Positions 17,080 through 25,761 of a stretch of 64,000 nucleotides of DNA are shown here, piece after piece. Within the stretch, counting starts at the first letter, position 1, and each line of letters opens with the position of its first letter. This DNA is from Paenibacillus contaminans (lineage in GTDB: Bacteria; Bacillota; Bacilli; Paenibacillales; NBRC-103111), in contig NZ_QMFB01000005.1 of NCBI RefSeq assembly GCF_003285015.1, positions 186,001-250,000 on the forward strand, in the 5' to 3' direction. The position numbers and the translations under genes were made by a program. The notes under the pieces are model-generated. The model saw only the letters and a program-made list of their open reading frames with translations, made no database searches and was not told the origin of the DNA.

Positions 17080-18117
17080 CTATTCGCTTTCATCTTCGTA
17101 CTGATCCGGTAATTCAGCGGGTAAAAAGTCCGGATTCACTTTTTCCACTTTACCTGTAACGGAGCTCTTCTCAGCAGCTGCCAAAGTACCGCATATCACG
17201 TTAGCTTTGCGAAAGTCGTGCGGCCACTGATCGGTCCCTTTAATCGCCTCAATATAAGTGTCAATCTCTTCTTTATAGACGGATTCCAATAGATCCGACA
17301 AACTGCCAAAATTTCGCGTATCGTGTATCCCAAGCAACGGTAACCTACGATGAATATCGCCTGTGAGAAGATCAAACTCGATTGTTCCGTTGCTGCCTAC
17401 GGCAACGCCTTTTCTTGTTACCGTAGGACTCGCTCCTAGAACGACAAGTTGACCGATCCCGCCATTTTTTAAGCGCATTTGCAAGCTCCAGCTATCTTCA
17501 TAGTTCGGTCCCAACTCCCCTCCCGTACGCACTATACCTGTTACGCCTTGCGGTTCGGAAAACAGATCGGTTAGTCCGATTAATTCGAAAGTTACCATTT
17601 CTCTTGTACCATTCGTGCTGCGATTACGTGCGTAATATTCCGTTCCTTCATCTGGATGCCAACTGGCTATATCAATGGATAAGCAGAAAGTATAGGCAAA
17701 TAACTCGCCAAGCTCTTCCCGCACAATTCTCAATAATTCTTTGCATAGCGGTAAAAATTGAAGTGTGCATGAAGGCGCGGCAACCGTTTGCTTTTCAGCT
17801 GTTTTACGCTCTACTTCCCGATAACGAAACGGAAACAGCTCAGCCTCGCAAAAAAAATGCAAGCCTCTGTCCAAAGCGATCTTCACATACTGCGAGTGTG
17901 ACTGCGGCGGCGTAGAAATACTAATTGCAACCGCTCCCCAAGCTAACGCCGATTCCATACAATCGAAACAGGGTATCCCAAATTGATTGCTTGCCTTCTC
18001 TCTCCGATCAGTCCTCATTTCCAATAAGGCGACTTCCACATCCGCGCGAGCTGTCAAATCACGAATTCTGCGCGTACCCATCGAACCGGCTCCAATTTGC
18101 AAAACCTTTATCTTCAT
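17080..18117 (-). CDS. Gfo/Idh/MocA-family oxidoreductase
   Basis: 345 residues from the ATG at 18117 (GGAGGAAT upstream; a frame extension to 18168 has no better start). N-terminal Rossmann fold with dinucleotide motif VLQIGAGSMGTRR and VAISISTPPQSHSQYVKIALDRGLHFFCEAELFPF, in which the usual EKP motif appears as EAE. The family normally has a lysine there (EKP), so the catalytic lysine looks absent; activity may be altered. C-terminal beta-sheet domain follows. Likely NAD(P)-dependent oxidation/reduction of a sugar or inositol-like compound in the cytoplasm. It stands alone with its own promoter carrying operator B, so it belongs to the same putative regulon as the importer/BNR operon. Confidence 0.85.
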   Translation of the reverse strand: MKIKVLQIGAGSMGTRRIRDLTARADVEVALLEMRTDRREKASNQFGIPCFDCMESALAWGAVAISISTPPQSHSQYVKIALDRGLHFFCEAELFPFRYREVERKTAEKQTVAAPSCTLQFLPLCKELLRIVREELGELFAYTFCLSIDIASWHPDEGTEYYARNRSTNGTREMVTFELIGLTDLFSEPQGVTGIVRTGGELGPNYEDSWSLQMRLKNGGIGQLVVLGASPTVTRKGVAVGSNGTIEFDLLTGDIHRRLPLLGIHDTRNFGSLSDLLESVYKEEIDTYIEAIKGTDQWPHDFRKANVICGTLAAAEKSSVTGKVEKVNPDFLPAELPDQYEDESE

Positions 18118-18174
18118 GTTATTCCTCCGCTCTTTACTTCTGTAGCGCGACCTATCCCGATCCATCACAGCTTT

Positions 18175-18238
18175 ATTTTAATGCCGCGGTTACCGGCCGT
18201 AACATAACTACAGTTGACATTGCTTTACTACAATTGAC
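18175..18238 (-). promoter_or_regulatory. promoter with AraC-type direct-repeat operator, site B
   Basis: Minus strand: GTCAATTGTAGTAA and 20 bp later GTCAACTGTAGTTA (18205-18218); 12 of 14 bases are the same, the clearest of the three pairs. Weak -35 TGTTAC (18199-18204), 18 bp, -10 TAAAAT (18175-18180). The oxidoreductase ATG is 58 bp further on. Confidence 0.78.
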
Positions 18239-18246
18239 TTCTCTTT

Positions 18247-20643
18247 CTATCGATGCGAAGCTCCGGAGTTAGCCGGTAATTCTCCAGTGCTGTACAACTT
18301 CCTGTATTCCCGCGGGGTCGTACCCGTCACTTCCTTGAATACGCGGATAAAATAATTCACATTGCTGTAACCTGATACCTCGCCGATCTCTTTGATTTTC
18401 CAATTCGTTTCATGCAGCAGCTTTTTGCTTTTCTCGATGCGAACTTGTGTCAGATATTCCAGGAAATTCATTCCCGTCTTGTCTTTGAAGATTCTGCTCA
18501 AATAGGCGGGATTAAGCTGCAGATGGTCAGCCGCATTCGCTAGCGACAACTCTTTGCCGCTGCAATTATCGCCCAGTTTCATCACTTCTTGGATGTAATT
18601 GTTTTTCTTTTCCCGGAATGCACCGTCAATATGAACGGACATGACTCCGATCATGTCTTCGGACCAGCTGATCATCTCCTCCACATCTTTTTTCTGTAGA
18701 AGCACGGTGAACAGAGTGTTTTTCACACCTAGCTCTTTGGGCAGATCCAGCCGCATATTGCTTGCCGTTTCCAGCAACCGCACCCACAGCTGAACGAAAG
18801 CCTGTAACAACTGCTGATATTGCACCCGATCCTGCTGCTCTTTCACTTCCTTCACAAACTCAGCGAATACCAGCTTGGCCTGTCCTGTCTCCCCGTTCTT
18901 GACGAATTGGTTCAATTTCGTTTCCTTTTCCTTCGGATATACGAAGACCGGCAGACTTTCAAGCCGCACATCATCGATGTAGATAACTTCACCATTCCCG
19001 CCGTTGCCGCGGTGCCCGATTGCCTCTTCCGCCTCGTCGTACGCTTTGTGCAGCTGATATACGTCCGAACAATGCCGGCCTATACCGATCGTGCAGTATA
19101 GGTCAAGCGTCCTCCTCACTTCGGATTTCATATTTTCGGCTAGGTCATAGACGTCCATCATGTCCGACTGCTTGCTATTCAATACTACGGTAAACAAGTC
19201 CTCGGACATCTCCACGATAAAACCGGAATGGCTTTTGAAGAGCACCCGCTCCAGAATGTCCACGATTTGCAGATTGATCAGATTTCTGCTGGAGAAGTCC
19301 AACTCCTTCCTGCCCCGGTCATCGAATAGTACATTCAACAGCACCATATCCTTCAGTTCAAATCGAAGTCCCAGCATTAAAATCCGCTCGCTCATTTCTT
19401 CCCTGCTATACCTGTTATTCTTGATCAGCGTAGTAAGAAACTTCTCCTTATAAGCCGGCAGGCTTTCCCTCAATCGATGCTGCAGATTGGCTCTGTCCTC
19501 GATAGAGCGAGTAAACCGGTTCTCGATCGTCTTGAACTCATCGTACGACTGCGTATTCGGTTGTACTTGCGAATGATCGGTATAATCGACACTCTTCATA
19601 TATGCGAGCAAGCGAAACACGGGCCCGTAGATGCTTTGACTGGCCATGAAGGCCAGAAGTCCCGTCGCCACAATCAGCATAAAGGAAGAGAGGAATATGA
19701 GACCTTTGATGTGAAAGATGCTGCTATATAGTCCATCCAGATCAACCGCCCTGACGAACGTCCAGCCAAGAAGCTGCGATGTCTCGTAAGTGACGAGCAT
19801 CCGCTTGTCGTTGTACTCGATGACGTCCTGATCCGCAGGAAGATCATCCAACATGCGGCCATCGAGTTCCGCTCTGATTTTCCGGTACATCTCTTCCCGC
19901 CCGTCGTGAAGCAGCACCGCATTGTTTTTCGACAAAGCGAAAAAGGTTTCATTTTCACGCCTTTCCAGACTCTTTACAATTCTGGCATAAATAAGATCCG
20001 CATTGAGGTTAACGACCATATAGCTATTAATGTTGGGAGATTTGTAGATGACAGGCAGTATTTGTTCTGCGTCAGCCCCCGGCTTATTTATAAATCTCGC
20101 TTCCATGAAATAGGGAAACTCCGTTGCGTCATCCGGAATTTCGATCCATTCCTGAGCGTTCGCTTCATCCTCCGACAATTCGGTCCCGAAAGACGTCAGT
20201 GTAACATCCTTGGCCCTATCGATTAGAAACACCGAATGAATGAAATCATTGGAGAATTTCATATTGTCCAGGTTCCATCTCACTTTGGCTTTGCTATTGA
20301 TATACCGTGCCAGAATGGGCAAATCCAAATCGCTGATATCCTTATTCAGCCCTTCGTAGTAGCTGCCCCTGGGGAATCTCTCCCACTCCCGCATCGTGCT
20401 GTCTAGCGTGAACTGCCTGAAATTATTGCTGATTTGATTGATAATAATCTCCAACGCATTGGCCGTCTGGGATAAATAGTTGGAATTAGCGTTAAGCAGC
20501 TCGGTTCTGAGCGACGCTTTGACATTGTGATACAGGTATATGCTGATGATCAGAACGGGAAGCAAAGAGAGAAAGAGTGTGTAGCCGATCACTTTAAAGT
20601 AAAATTTCCGGGTTCTTCTGAATGTAAATATCTTTTCGATCAT
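18247..20643 (-). CDS. membrane-bound AraC-family transcriptional regulator 1
   Basis: 798 residues. Two membrane helices (about 17-38 and 310-333) enclose an extracellular Cache-like ligand domain; a HAMP-like linker and a long cytoplasmic region (about 370-660) follow; the C-terminal AraC HTH is at about 690-790 (LSLANAADHLQLNPAYLSRIFKDKTGMNFLEYLTQVRIEKSKKLL, IKEIGEVSGYSNVNYFIRVFKEVTGTTPREYRKLY). A one-component sensor that would read an extracellular signal and bind DNA from the membrane. It lies just downstream of the LplABC/BNR operon and upstream of the oxidoreductase, so it may control the second importer or compete for operators A-C. Similar proteins: 31009-33333 and 47298-49595. Confidence 0.9.
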   Translation of the reverse strand: MIEKIFTFRRTRKFYFKVIGYTLFLSLLPVLIISIYLYHNVKASLRTELLNANSNYLSQTANALEIIINQISNNFRQFTLDSTMREWERFPRGSYYEGLNKDISDLDLPILARYINSKAKVRWNLDNMKFSNDFIHSVFLIDRAKDVTLTSFGTELSEDEANAQEWIEIPDDATEFPYFMEARFINKPGADAEQILPVIYKSPNINSYMVVNLNADLIYARIVKSLERRENETFFALSKNNAVLLHDGREEMYRKIRAELDGRMLDDLPADQDVIEYNDKRMLVTYETSQLLGWTFVRAVDLDGLYSSIFHIKGLIFLSSFMLIVATGLLAFMASQSIYGPVFRLLAYMKSVDYTDHSQVQPNTQSYDEFKTIENRFTRSIEDRANLQHRLRESLPAYKEKFLTTLIKNNRYSREEMSERILMLGLRFELKDMVLLNVLFDDRGRKELDFSSRNLINLQIVDILERVLFKSHSGFIVEMSEDLFTVVLNSKQSDMMDVYDLAENMKSEVRRTLDLYCTIGIGRHCSDVYQLHKAYDEAEEAIGHRGNGGNGEVIYIDDVRLESLPVFVYPKEKETKLNQFVKNGETGQAKLVFAEFVKEVKEQQDRVQYQQLLQAFVQLWVRLLETASNMRLDLPKELGVKNTLFTVLLQKKDVEEMISWSEDMIGVMSVHIDGAFREKKNNYIQEVMKLGDNCSGKELSLANAADHLQLNPAYLSRIFKDKTGMNFLEYLTQVRIEKSKKLLHETNWKIKEIGEVSGYSNVNYFIRVFKEVTGTTPREYRKLYSTGELPANSGASHR

Positions 20644-20731
20644 GCTATTTTATTGCCCCCTTTTCCTTAGCCGGATCGTTGACCTTTCTTATCATCAGCA
20701 TGCCCCGAGATATTCCGATTGTCTATATAGT

Positions 20732-20766
20732 AAAAAAACAGGAGCCCCGCACAATAAGCTCCTGTT
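20732..20766 (-). terminator. intrinsic terminator after second BNR gene
   Basis: Minus strand AACAGGAGC and GCTCCTGTT form a 9-bp stem around a 12-base loop, followed by a run of seven T. It separates the second importer/BNR operon from the AraC regulator gene. Confidence 0.88.
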
Positions 20767-20780
20767 ACATTCATACGTGT

Positions 20781-21872
20781 CTAAGGCTGCGGCAAAATAT
20801 CCGATAGTCTTATTCGGCTTACTCTCAGCCTGCGGAGACAGCTTCCGTCTTGCCTATTGCCGGCACAGTAAGCCAGCAAGACGGAATCGTCGACAAAGTG
20901 GATGGCAACATAACAATAACCGCTGCTTTCATCCGTTTCAACAGAGAAGTAATGTCCCCAAGTTTTGCCTTCATCCTTGCTTATCGCTCCGATCAACGGA
21001 AATCGCCCCGCCGTGTGCCGTTCGTAAAGGCGTGTCTGATAATCAGGTATAGGATTCCACACAGCCAGCAGATAGTTGGATTCCGGAATTCGCTTCATCG
21101 AGAGCGGGGAATTCGGTGAAGTAAAGAAAGAAGGCACAGGCACACTCCATGTCTCTCCCCGGTCCATGGAAAAGGTTTCATACTGATAACCCATATCCGT
21201 CCTGCACCATGCCCATAATGTACCGTCTGCAAGCTCTATTACGCCTGGTTCGTCCAAACCCGATCCCGACCTGGAGTATGGCAATGTATAGAACGAATTG
21301 GATTCTCTCCAGGTAACCCCATCGTCATCGGATAAGTAAAAGAACAGCATGGCCCGTGAATCCCATGAACTCAAATCCACCGTACTTTCCCCGCGCATTC
21401 TAAAGTAGCTGGCGGGAATAACCAGCCTCCCTCCTTGCAAACGTATCACTCTGTCGTTATTTACATTGAAATAACCCGGACCCGGCATACAACAGACAGC
21501 CTCGCTCCATGACTCGCCTTCATCCGCTGAACGTCTTAGGAAGAAACGCAAATCATGCCAGCCCTGACGAACGCCATAAAACATACCGATATCGCCATTT
21601 CCCAACCGCAATAAACTCACGCTCATAAGATTAATGGCGTCATATTCCTCCGGCTTAGCAATTACTTCGTCATCCGTCCAGGTGTTTCCCCGGTCAGCCG
21701 AATAACGCTTAGCAATTACCGCATAGGCATAATCCTCTGGAGAATCCCCAAGAAAACGGCTATACACGAGCAGCAGCCTGCCGTCTTTAAGCTCGATAAA
21801 AGCTCCCTCGCTATTGCGCGGATTCCCTTCGGATGGCCCAAGCTCTAAAACTACATCCCTCAAATTATCCAT
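20781..21872 (-). CDS. cytoplasmic BNR-repeat sialidase-like enzyme 2
   Basis: 363 residues, clearly a paralogue of the enzyme at 4143-5237 along its whole length (shared NPRNSEG, LKDGRL, CCMPGPGY.NVNNDRVIRL, SDDDGVTWRES, FTSP.SPLSMKRI). Asp boxes: SADRGNTWT, SADEGESWS, SDDDGVTWR, SMDRGETWS, SKDEGKTWG. No signal peptide. ATG at 21872 with GGAGGG upstream. It ends the SBP-permease-permease operon of 25471-22086, but a MITE-like element of about 165 bp now separates it from the permease gene; transcription through the element is needed unless it brings its own promoter. Confidence 0.85.
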   Translation of the reverse strand: MDNLRDVVLELGPSEGNPRNSEGAFIELKDGRLLLVYSRFLGDSPEDYAYAVIAKRYSADRGNTWTDDEVIAKPEEYDAINLMSVSLLRLGNGDIGMFYGVRQGWHDLRFFLRRSADEGESWSEAVCCMPGPGYFNVNNDRVIRLQGGRLVIPASYFRMRGESTVDLSSWDSRAMLFFYLSDDDGVTWRESNSFYTLPYSRSGSGLDEPGVIELADGTLWAWCRTDMGYQYETFSMDRGETWSVPVPSFFTSPNSPLSMKRIPESNYLLAVWNPIPDYQTRLYERHTAGRFPLIGAISKDEGKTWGHYFSVETDESSGYCYVAIHFVDDSVLLAYCAGNRQDGSCLRRLRVSRIRLSDILPQP

Positions 21873-21923
21873 TTAATTGCACCCTCCATTTGAATTTTTC
21901 TGATGATATCGCAAGAAATTTGC

Positions 21924-22088
21924 TAGGGCGTGTCTGAATACTCCGAGGGGAACAGATTTTGCCGAATTTTCGTTCCATGCAAGGCGCGTTTGGGAAGGCG
22001 TACCGGGGGTACGTCGAGCAAACGGAACGAAGCAGGGGGCGGAAAGGCGGTGAAAGATGACCCCGAGTGAGTTTTCAGACACGCCCTA
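21924..22088. mobile_element. MITE-like element with terminal inverted repeats and TA flanks
   Basis: About 165 bp, bounded by TAGGGCGTGTCTGA (21924-21937) and its inverted match TCAGACACGCCCTA (22075-22088). The inverted repeats continue inward imperfectly (ACTCCGAGGGG against CCCCGAGTGAGT), about 25 bp in all. Both ends carry the dinucleotide TA, as expected for the TA target duplication of IS630/Tc1-mariner-type elements. No transposase inside. The right end supplies the TAG stop codon of the LplC-like permease (22086-22088). Confidence 0.75.
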
Positions 22089-22976
22089 ACCCTTTATTGA
22101 ACCTGTCAGTACACCTTTCACAAAATACTTCTGTAAAAAAGGATAGACAAACAAAATAGGTACGGTTGTAACGATGATCGCTGCCGCTTTCAAGCTTTGC
22201 GCCGTCGGTCTTTCCATCATCCCTGCCGTCATCGTCGTATTTAATTCTTCCGAGGTCATAGACAGCACAACTTGCCTCAGAATAAGCTGCAGCGGATGCA
22301 TCTGGGTATTATTAATATAGATCGCTGCATCAAACCAAGCATTCCAGTGACCTACTGCATAGAAAAGCCCGATGGTAGCAAACGTGGGCAAGCTTAACGG
22401 AAAAACTATCCGCACGAGGACGCCCAGCGGCGAAGCTCCGTCAATGATCGCCGATTCTTCAATCTCCATGGGGATTTGCATAAAGAAATTCCTCATAACA
22501 ATTAAATTCCACGAACTGATTAATCCGGGAATAATCATCACCCAGAAGGTGTCCAGCAAATGTATACTTTTCATGAGTAAATAATTGGGGACGAGTCCGC
22601 CCCCGATAAGCATTGTGATAAAAACGAACGTAATCAATCCGTTCCTGCCCGGTAAATCCCTTCGTGCCAACCCGTAGGCCATCATGGCCGTAAACACAAG
22701 ATTGAGCGTTGTACCGATCAGTACTCTCAGGAATGTGATCCCGTAAGCGTTATAGATCAATGAGCCTTTGCTCAACAGCAGGTTATAGGCCGTGAAGTCC
22801 AAATCCCTCGGTATGAGGATGAAATTCCCTCTGGCGATCAGCTCGTTCTCACTGACAAACGAAGTGGCAAGTACAACAAGAAAAGGGATAATAAAGGAGA
22901 AAGAAATCATGGTCAAAAAGCTGTAATTCACAATCTGAAATGTTCTCTCACCCATATTACGGCGTTGTTGGTTCAT
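22086..22976 (-). CDS. carbohydrate ABC transporter permease, LplC type
   Basis: 296-residue membrane permease; first helix (YSFLTMISFSFIIPFLVVLATSF), family motifs GLARRDLPGRN, GGGLVPNYLL and an EAA-like loop (EESAIIDGASPLGVLVRIVFPLSLP). Ends in the canonical KYFVKGVLTGSIKG, so the stop at 22086-22088 is at the normal place although it lies inside the terminal repeat of the MITE-like element. ATG follows GGTGAAGGAAG, 12 bp after its partner. Confidence 0.93.
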   Translation of the reverse strand: MNQQRRNMGERTFQIVNYSFLTMISFSFIIPFLVVLATSFVSENELIARGNFILIPRDLDFTAYNLLLSKGSLIYNAYGITFLRVLIGTTLNLVFTAMMAYGLARRDLPGRNGLITFVFITMLIGGGLVPNYLLMKSIHLLDTFWVMIIPGLISSWNLIVMRNFFMQIPMEIEESAIIDGASPLGVLVRIVFPLSLPTFATIGLFYAVGHWNAWFDAAIYINNTQMHPLQLILRQVVLSMTSEELNTTMTAGMMERPTAQSLKAAAIIVTTVPILFVYPFLQKYFVKGVLTGSIKG

Positions 22977-22988
22977 CTTCCTTCACCT

Positions 22989-23906
22989 CTACCATATGCC
23001 TTCCTGTTTGTATTTCTTAGCCAAGTAGTTTGCGCCGAGCAAGAGGACAACCGCGATTAAGGATTTGAAAAGATTGACGGCAGCAGCATAGGAATACTGC
23101 AAATCAACCAGCCCCTTACGATAAACATAGGTATCGATAATATCCGCTACCTTATATACGGATGGGGAATACAGCAGAAAGATTTGTTCAAAACCCGCAT
23201 CCAGCAGCCCCCCGATAGAAAGAAGAAGGAGCAGCGTGATAATGAATGCGATCCCCGGCAGCGTTACATGCCAGATTTGTCTCAGTCGACCTGCGCCGTC
23301 AAGCTTCGCCGCCTCATACAAATGCGAATCGATTCCTGCGATAGCTGCAAGATAGATGATCGTCCCCCAGCCTACCTCCTTCCAGATACCCGAAATAACA
23401 AGCACCGAACGGAAATAATTCGCATCGCCCAGGAAGAAAATTTGCTTCAGGCCCATCTGCTGCAAGAGGGTATTAAGAATGCCGCCGTCTGTCGTTAGGA
23501 ATGTCGTCAGCAAACCGGCGACTATTACCATCGAAATAAAATGCGGAAGATATGAAATCGTTTGCACAACTCTTTGAAACAGGATGTTCTTTGCCTCATT
23601 CAGTAAAATCGCCAATAGGATCGGAGCAGGGAAGCCGAAGATCAGCCGATATATACTAATCAACAATGTGTTCCTCATAACATCCCAGAAGTAATAGGAA
23701 TTGGTGAAATTTCGAAAGTGCTTCAGCCCTACCCATTCACTTGTTAAAATCCCCTTAACCCCATCAAATGGCGATACATCTTTAAATGCAATGACAACGC
23801 CATACAGCGGAATATAGTGAAATATAAGATAATAGATAACGCCGGGCGCAATTAGCAAATAATACAATTTATATTGATTGATCAGAGATGGAATGGATCT
23901 TCTCAT
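22989..23906 (-). CDS. carbohydrate ABC transporter permease, LplB type
   Basis: 305 residues from the ATG at 23906, which overlaps the binding-protein stop as ATGA; an open frame extends to 23957 but only inside the preceding gene. Typical LplB start (LINQYKLYYLLIAPGVIYYLIFHYIPLYGVVIAFKDVSPFDG), conserved LPHFISMVIVAGLL and WKEVGWGTIIYLAAIAGIDSHLYEAAKLDGAGRLRQIWHVTLP (EAA loop). Ends in NYLAKKYKQEGIW, the usual LplB tail. Confidence 0.94.
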   Translation of the reverse strand: MRRSIPSLINQYKLYYLLIAPGVIYYLIFHYIPLYGVVIAFKDVSPFDGVKGILTSEWVGLKHFRNFTNSYYFWDVMRNTLLISIYRLIFGFPAPILLAILLNEAKNILFQRVVQTISYLPHFISMVIVAGLLTTFLTTDGGILNTLLQQMGLKQIFFLGDANYFRSVLVISGIWKEVGWGTIIYLAAIAGIDSHLYEAAKLDGAGRLRQIWHVTLPGIAFIITLLLLLSIGGLLDAGFEQIFLLYSPSVYKVADIIDTYVYRKGLVDLQYSYAAAVNLFKSLIAVVLLLGANYLAKKYKQEGIW

Positions 23907-25471
23907 CGCTTCGCCGCTTTTACTTTGTTGTACTGCTCCGTCATGACTTCGATCCATTTGTCCAATCCTGCAGAATACAGCTCCTGAACAAATTTGTCAT
24001 AGTCGCTCATGGGTCTCGCCCCCATAATAAACTTGACAACTTCCTCCTCAATCATGCGATTAATATCCTCGATATGAGGCAGCTTGTCGGAAATCTCCTG
24101 CTGGTCGTACAGATAGTCCACATCTGCCGTGGCCGGGTTTTTCACCCTGCTCGTGTCGCCGCTGTATTTGCCCAGAAAGTCATATTCCGGTTTGCTCGCA
24201 GGGTCGGACGGTGCAAATTGTACGGTGTAAGCAAATGTGCTGGCCGTTAGGTATTCTCCTGCATAATCCTGATTCATGCGTTCAAAGACGTGCTTGGTCT
24301 CATCGATATATTTCCAGTGCTTATCCTTTATTCCATACATGATCAATAAATAGTTCTCGATGTCGGAATTAATCCAATCAATGAACTTGATCGCCGCTTC
24401 CGGGTTTTTCGATTTTTTATTCAGCATCCAGCCATACGGCGACAATCCGGACATCGTTGTAATATTGCCTTTAGGACCTTTGAGTTCTCCGGCAACTTCA
24501 TATAATGCCTCCGGCGTTTTCTTTTGAAGGTCGGATTGGATGTTCGTCACGACTGAATAATGAATAATGGCGGAGGCTACCCTGTTCTGCTTTATTAATT
24601 CGCGTGTTCGCTCCGTATTTAATGTGAAGGTTTCCTTAAAGATATATCCCTTTTTGTACCACTCAGCCATTTTGGCAATGAAGTCTTTATATCCCGGATT
24701 AATTTCCGGCGGTTTAACTTTTCCGTCCTTATCAAGCCAAGGACCATAACCTACATCCATGAAGCCCGCTGATAAAGCCAAATTCAGGCCTGTCATATTG
24801 GTGATAATCGGGATCGTCTGACCCGCCCCCGTTGGGTCCATCTCTTTAAACGCCTTCAATACCGTCTCATACTCCTCAATCGTCTTGGGCATAGTTAAAT
24901 TCAACTTCGCTAGCCAATCCGACCTAAGAAATATCGTTTTCTCAGCTAATTGGGGCACCTGCGGAATCGCCCATATTTTCCCTTCCTTATCCGTAACCGC
25001 ATCCCAAGCGCTTGCCCATTCTTTTGGCCATAACTTCCTGATGTATGATCCATATTTGTCCAATAAATCATTAAGAGGTTGGATTGCGCCGTTGTCTCTG
25101 AATCCGCCTATACTTCCAACGAAAATATCAATCGGCTCATTAGAAGCAAGCAACAGGTTTAATTTTTCCGCTTCTTGACCTTTTGGCGGAATATTGGTCT
25201 GTACATCGAATCCGGACCGATCCAATATTTCCTTGTGAACTATCTCCAAATCTTCCTTCTTGCTAAGCGTAGAGGCAAGCGAAAGATTTCCTGCGTTAGC
25301 ATAGATGTATACCTTCTCATTCTTTTTGGAGTCAGTCGCCGCCTCCCCTTGGTCCTTGTTCTGGTTTCCCGGGGTGCTAGCGTTGCCTGACTTTTCTGAT
25401 GTCGAACAGCCTATTACAGCCACGAACATTAGCAGACCGGTGATTACAGCGACAGTTCTTTTTCCCGCCAT
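23903..25471 (-). CDS. LplA-type solute-binding lipoprotein
   Basis: 522 residues. Lipoprotein signal (MAGKRTVAVITGLLMFVAVIGC, lipobox AVIGC at Cys 22), then a Ser/Gly/Asn-rich linker. Family marks: GYGPWLDKDGKVKPPEINPGYKDFIAKMAEWYKKGYIFKE, SPYGWMLNKKSKNPEAAIKFIDWINSD. The LplA class is often linked to complex or host-derived oligosaccharides; substrate here unknown. ATG at 25471 with GGGAGG upstream. First gene of the operon LplA-LplB-LplC-(MITE)-BNR enzyme. Confidence 0.93.
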   Translation of the reverse strand: MAGKRTVAVITGLLMFVAVIGCSTSEKSGNASTPGNQNKDQGEAATDSKKNEKVYIYANAGNLSLASTLSKKEDLEIVHKEILDRSGFDVQTNIPPKGQEAEKLNLLLASNEPIDIFVGSIGGFRDNGAIQPLNDLLDKYGSYIRKLWPKEWASAWDAVTDKEGKIWAIPQVPQLAEKTIFLRSDWLAKLNLTMPKTIEEYETVLKAFKEMDPTGAGQTIPIITNMTGLNLALSAGFMDVGYGPWLDKDGKVKPPEINPGYKDFIAKMAEWYKKGYIFKETFTLNTERTRELIKQNRVASAIIHYSVVTNIQSDLQKKTPEALYEVAGELKGPKGNITTMSGLSPYGWMLNKKSKNPEAAIKFIDWINSDIENYLLIMYGIKDKHWKYIDETKHVFERMNQDYAGEYLTASTFAYTVQFAPSDPASKPEYDFLGKYSGDTSRVKNPATADVDYLYDQQEISDKLPHIEDINRMIEEEVVKFIMGARPMSDYDKFVQELYSAGLDKWIEVMTEQYNKVKAAKR

Positions 25472-25681
25472 CGATATGCCTCCCTTAGCTTCGATTCATG
25501 TTCCGGCCGGAACCGTCAGCTAGCTGATGCCTCAAGCTTACCGCGGATAATCGTATACCAAAAGGATAAAGTTTTGATTTCCGGGATATATCAATTTTTT
25601 AATGATTGGCAAAAAAAGTGCTATAACTGCAGTAACGCAATTAAAAACCCATATGGCGGCTTGCTGAAAAGCTTGGAACGC
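25472..25681. other. intergenic region upstream of LplA-type gene
   Basis: About 210 bp with no gene. It holds the leader of the LplA operon on the minus strand. A single ATAACTGCAGTAACGCAATT sequence at 25624-25643 resembles one half of operators A-C, but no second half or matching -10 follows. No other structure seen. Confidence 0.4.
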
Positions 25682-25712
25682 AAAAACCCCCTACAAGAGC
25701 TTATACAGGGGG
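25682..25712 (-). terminator. intrinsic terminator after metallophosphoesterase gene
   Basis: Minus strand CCCCCTGTA-loop-TAGGGGG followed by TTTTTG, about 50 bp after the stop codon of the metallophosphoesterase. Confidence 0.82.
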
Positions 25713-25761
25713 AACCTTGGATTGGTTTTGACTTTGTGCCTTGCCTCTCGAAGACCTATGT

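Noticed and set aside
25624-25643. ATAACTGCAGTAACGCAATT as a fourth copy of the A-C operator, before the LplA operon
   Set aside because: Only one half-site; no second repeat at 20 bp and no -10 at the right distance.
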